From Lactobacillus sp. PV012 (lineage in GTDB: Bacteria; Bacillota; Bacilli; Lactobacillales; Lactobacillaceae): a DNA stretch of 64,000 nt. The DNA is taken from NCBI RefSeq assembly GCF_014522325.1, contig NZ_CP041983.1:124001-188000 (forward strand), given 5' to 3'. A program made the translations under genes and the position numbers. The notes below the pieces were generated by a model. The model saw only the letters and a program-made list of their open reading frames with translations, was not told the DNA's origin and did not search any database. Each line of letters starts with the position of its first letter. Positions within the stretch are counted from its first letter, which is position 1. Of this stretch, positions 63,619-64,000 are shown in pieces.

Positions 63619-64000
63619 ATGAACGAATTTTATATACTTTGTGATCTTGCTGTAATTGTTTATACGATCTATAGCTGGTACTGGCAAGCGATGATTGAAA
63701 CCAGGGCAAAATATCGTTATTCAGGTATTGTCTGGGTAATAATTATTTTAATTATCGGTTATAGCTTTAATTATTTTGCTCAACCAACTTTGATTACTAA
63801 TGTATTTATAGCAGCGATTATTACGATGAGTGTAATTGATGGCTTTTCGGGTTTTGCAAAAAAAAGATTAGTAACAGCTGGCTATTTTAAACGTACTTTA
63901 AAGTATAGTGAGATTGCTCAAATTACTTTAATTAGTGTACCAACAATTGGGAAACCAAGTGTAATGGCAATTTTTCAAACTAAAACGCGCCAAGCATATT
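63619..64000 (+). CDS. membrane protein, cut by the window end
   Basis: The first 127 residues of a gene running off the right edge. AAGGAG lies seven bases before ATG 63619. Three hydrophobic segments (about 5-20, 36-52, 58-76) are followed by a soluble-looking part beginning KKRLVTAGYFKRTLKYSEIAQIT, which resembles the PH-like tail of small membrane proteins with DUF5673-type ends. Family not assigned with certainty. Confidence 0.6.
   Translation, partial: MNEFYILCDLAVIVYTIYSWYWQAMIETRAKYRYSGIVWVIIILIIGYSFNYFAQPTLITNVFIAAIITMSVIDGFSGFAKKRLVTAGYFKRTLKYSEIAQITLISVPTIGKPSVMAIFQTKTRQAY

Overview
The window looks like a chromosomal segment of a low-GC lactobacillus, probably close to the Lactobacillus johnsonii/gasseri group. 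This is inferred from AT-rich codon use, SLAP and YSIRK/LPXTG surface proteins, a proline iminopeptidase, and the intact walR-walK-walH-walI-walJ-htrA-rlmH block that sits not far from the origin in these bacteria. No species call is proven by sequence alone. No prophage, CRISPR array or complete insertion sequence is visible; the only transposase trace is a 55-codon fragment near 22.3 kb.

Layout. 0-12 kb: a secreted SLAP protein followed by a small cassette between 26-bp direct repeats, LtrA, a metA-cysK operon, an AbrB-type antitoxin whose start codon seems lost, a lipoprotein hydrolase, two tandem serine hydrolases of the beta-lactamase fold, an SGNH esterase and an APC permease. 12-19 kb: a 2129-residue LPXTG adhesin with Rib repeats. 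19-29 kb: BrnQ, nitroreductase, PepI, transposase and antitoxin remnants, small membrane and lipoproteins, an acyltransferase-GT8-GT8-acyltransferase operon, NADH oxidase and two tRNA-Lys genes. 29-36.6 kb: the WalRK operon through rlmH. 36.6-39.1 kb: a YkoEDC-like ECF transporter. 39.5-49.3 kb: a giant 3265-residue LPXTG adhesin with about 1530 residues of Ser/Ala repeats. 49.4-53.2 kb: an AraC-type regulator, a third adhesin-domain protein with neither export nor anchor signal, and a small secreted Lys-rich protein. 53-64 kb: htpX-lemA, an ArsB/NhaD-type permease, an Fe-S family protein, a 44-residue protein, an HD/HNH gene pair, and a fused amino-acid ABC transporter behind a lysine riboswitch, then DNA glycosylase, DUF488, TerC and a cut-off membrane protein.

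The main theme is the cell surface: export, anchoring, envelope stress control (WalRK, HtrA, HtpX) and probable glycolipid modification. The strongest unusual signals are (1) the Ser/Ala stalk of the giant adhesin, built on a seven-residue period with every higher-order unit a multiple of 21 bp; (2) the AraC gene paired with an adhesin paralogue lacking signal peptide and LPXTG; (3) the symmetric acyltransferase/GT8 operon; (4) the repeat-bounded peptide and membrane-protein cassette; (5) the antitoxin with an ideal ribosome binding site placed in front of AGG instead of ATG; and (6) the lysine riboswitch, which gives the fused ABC transporter a likely substrate.
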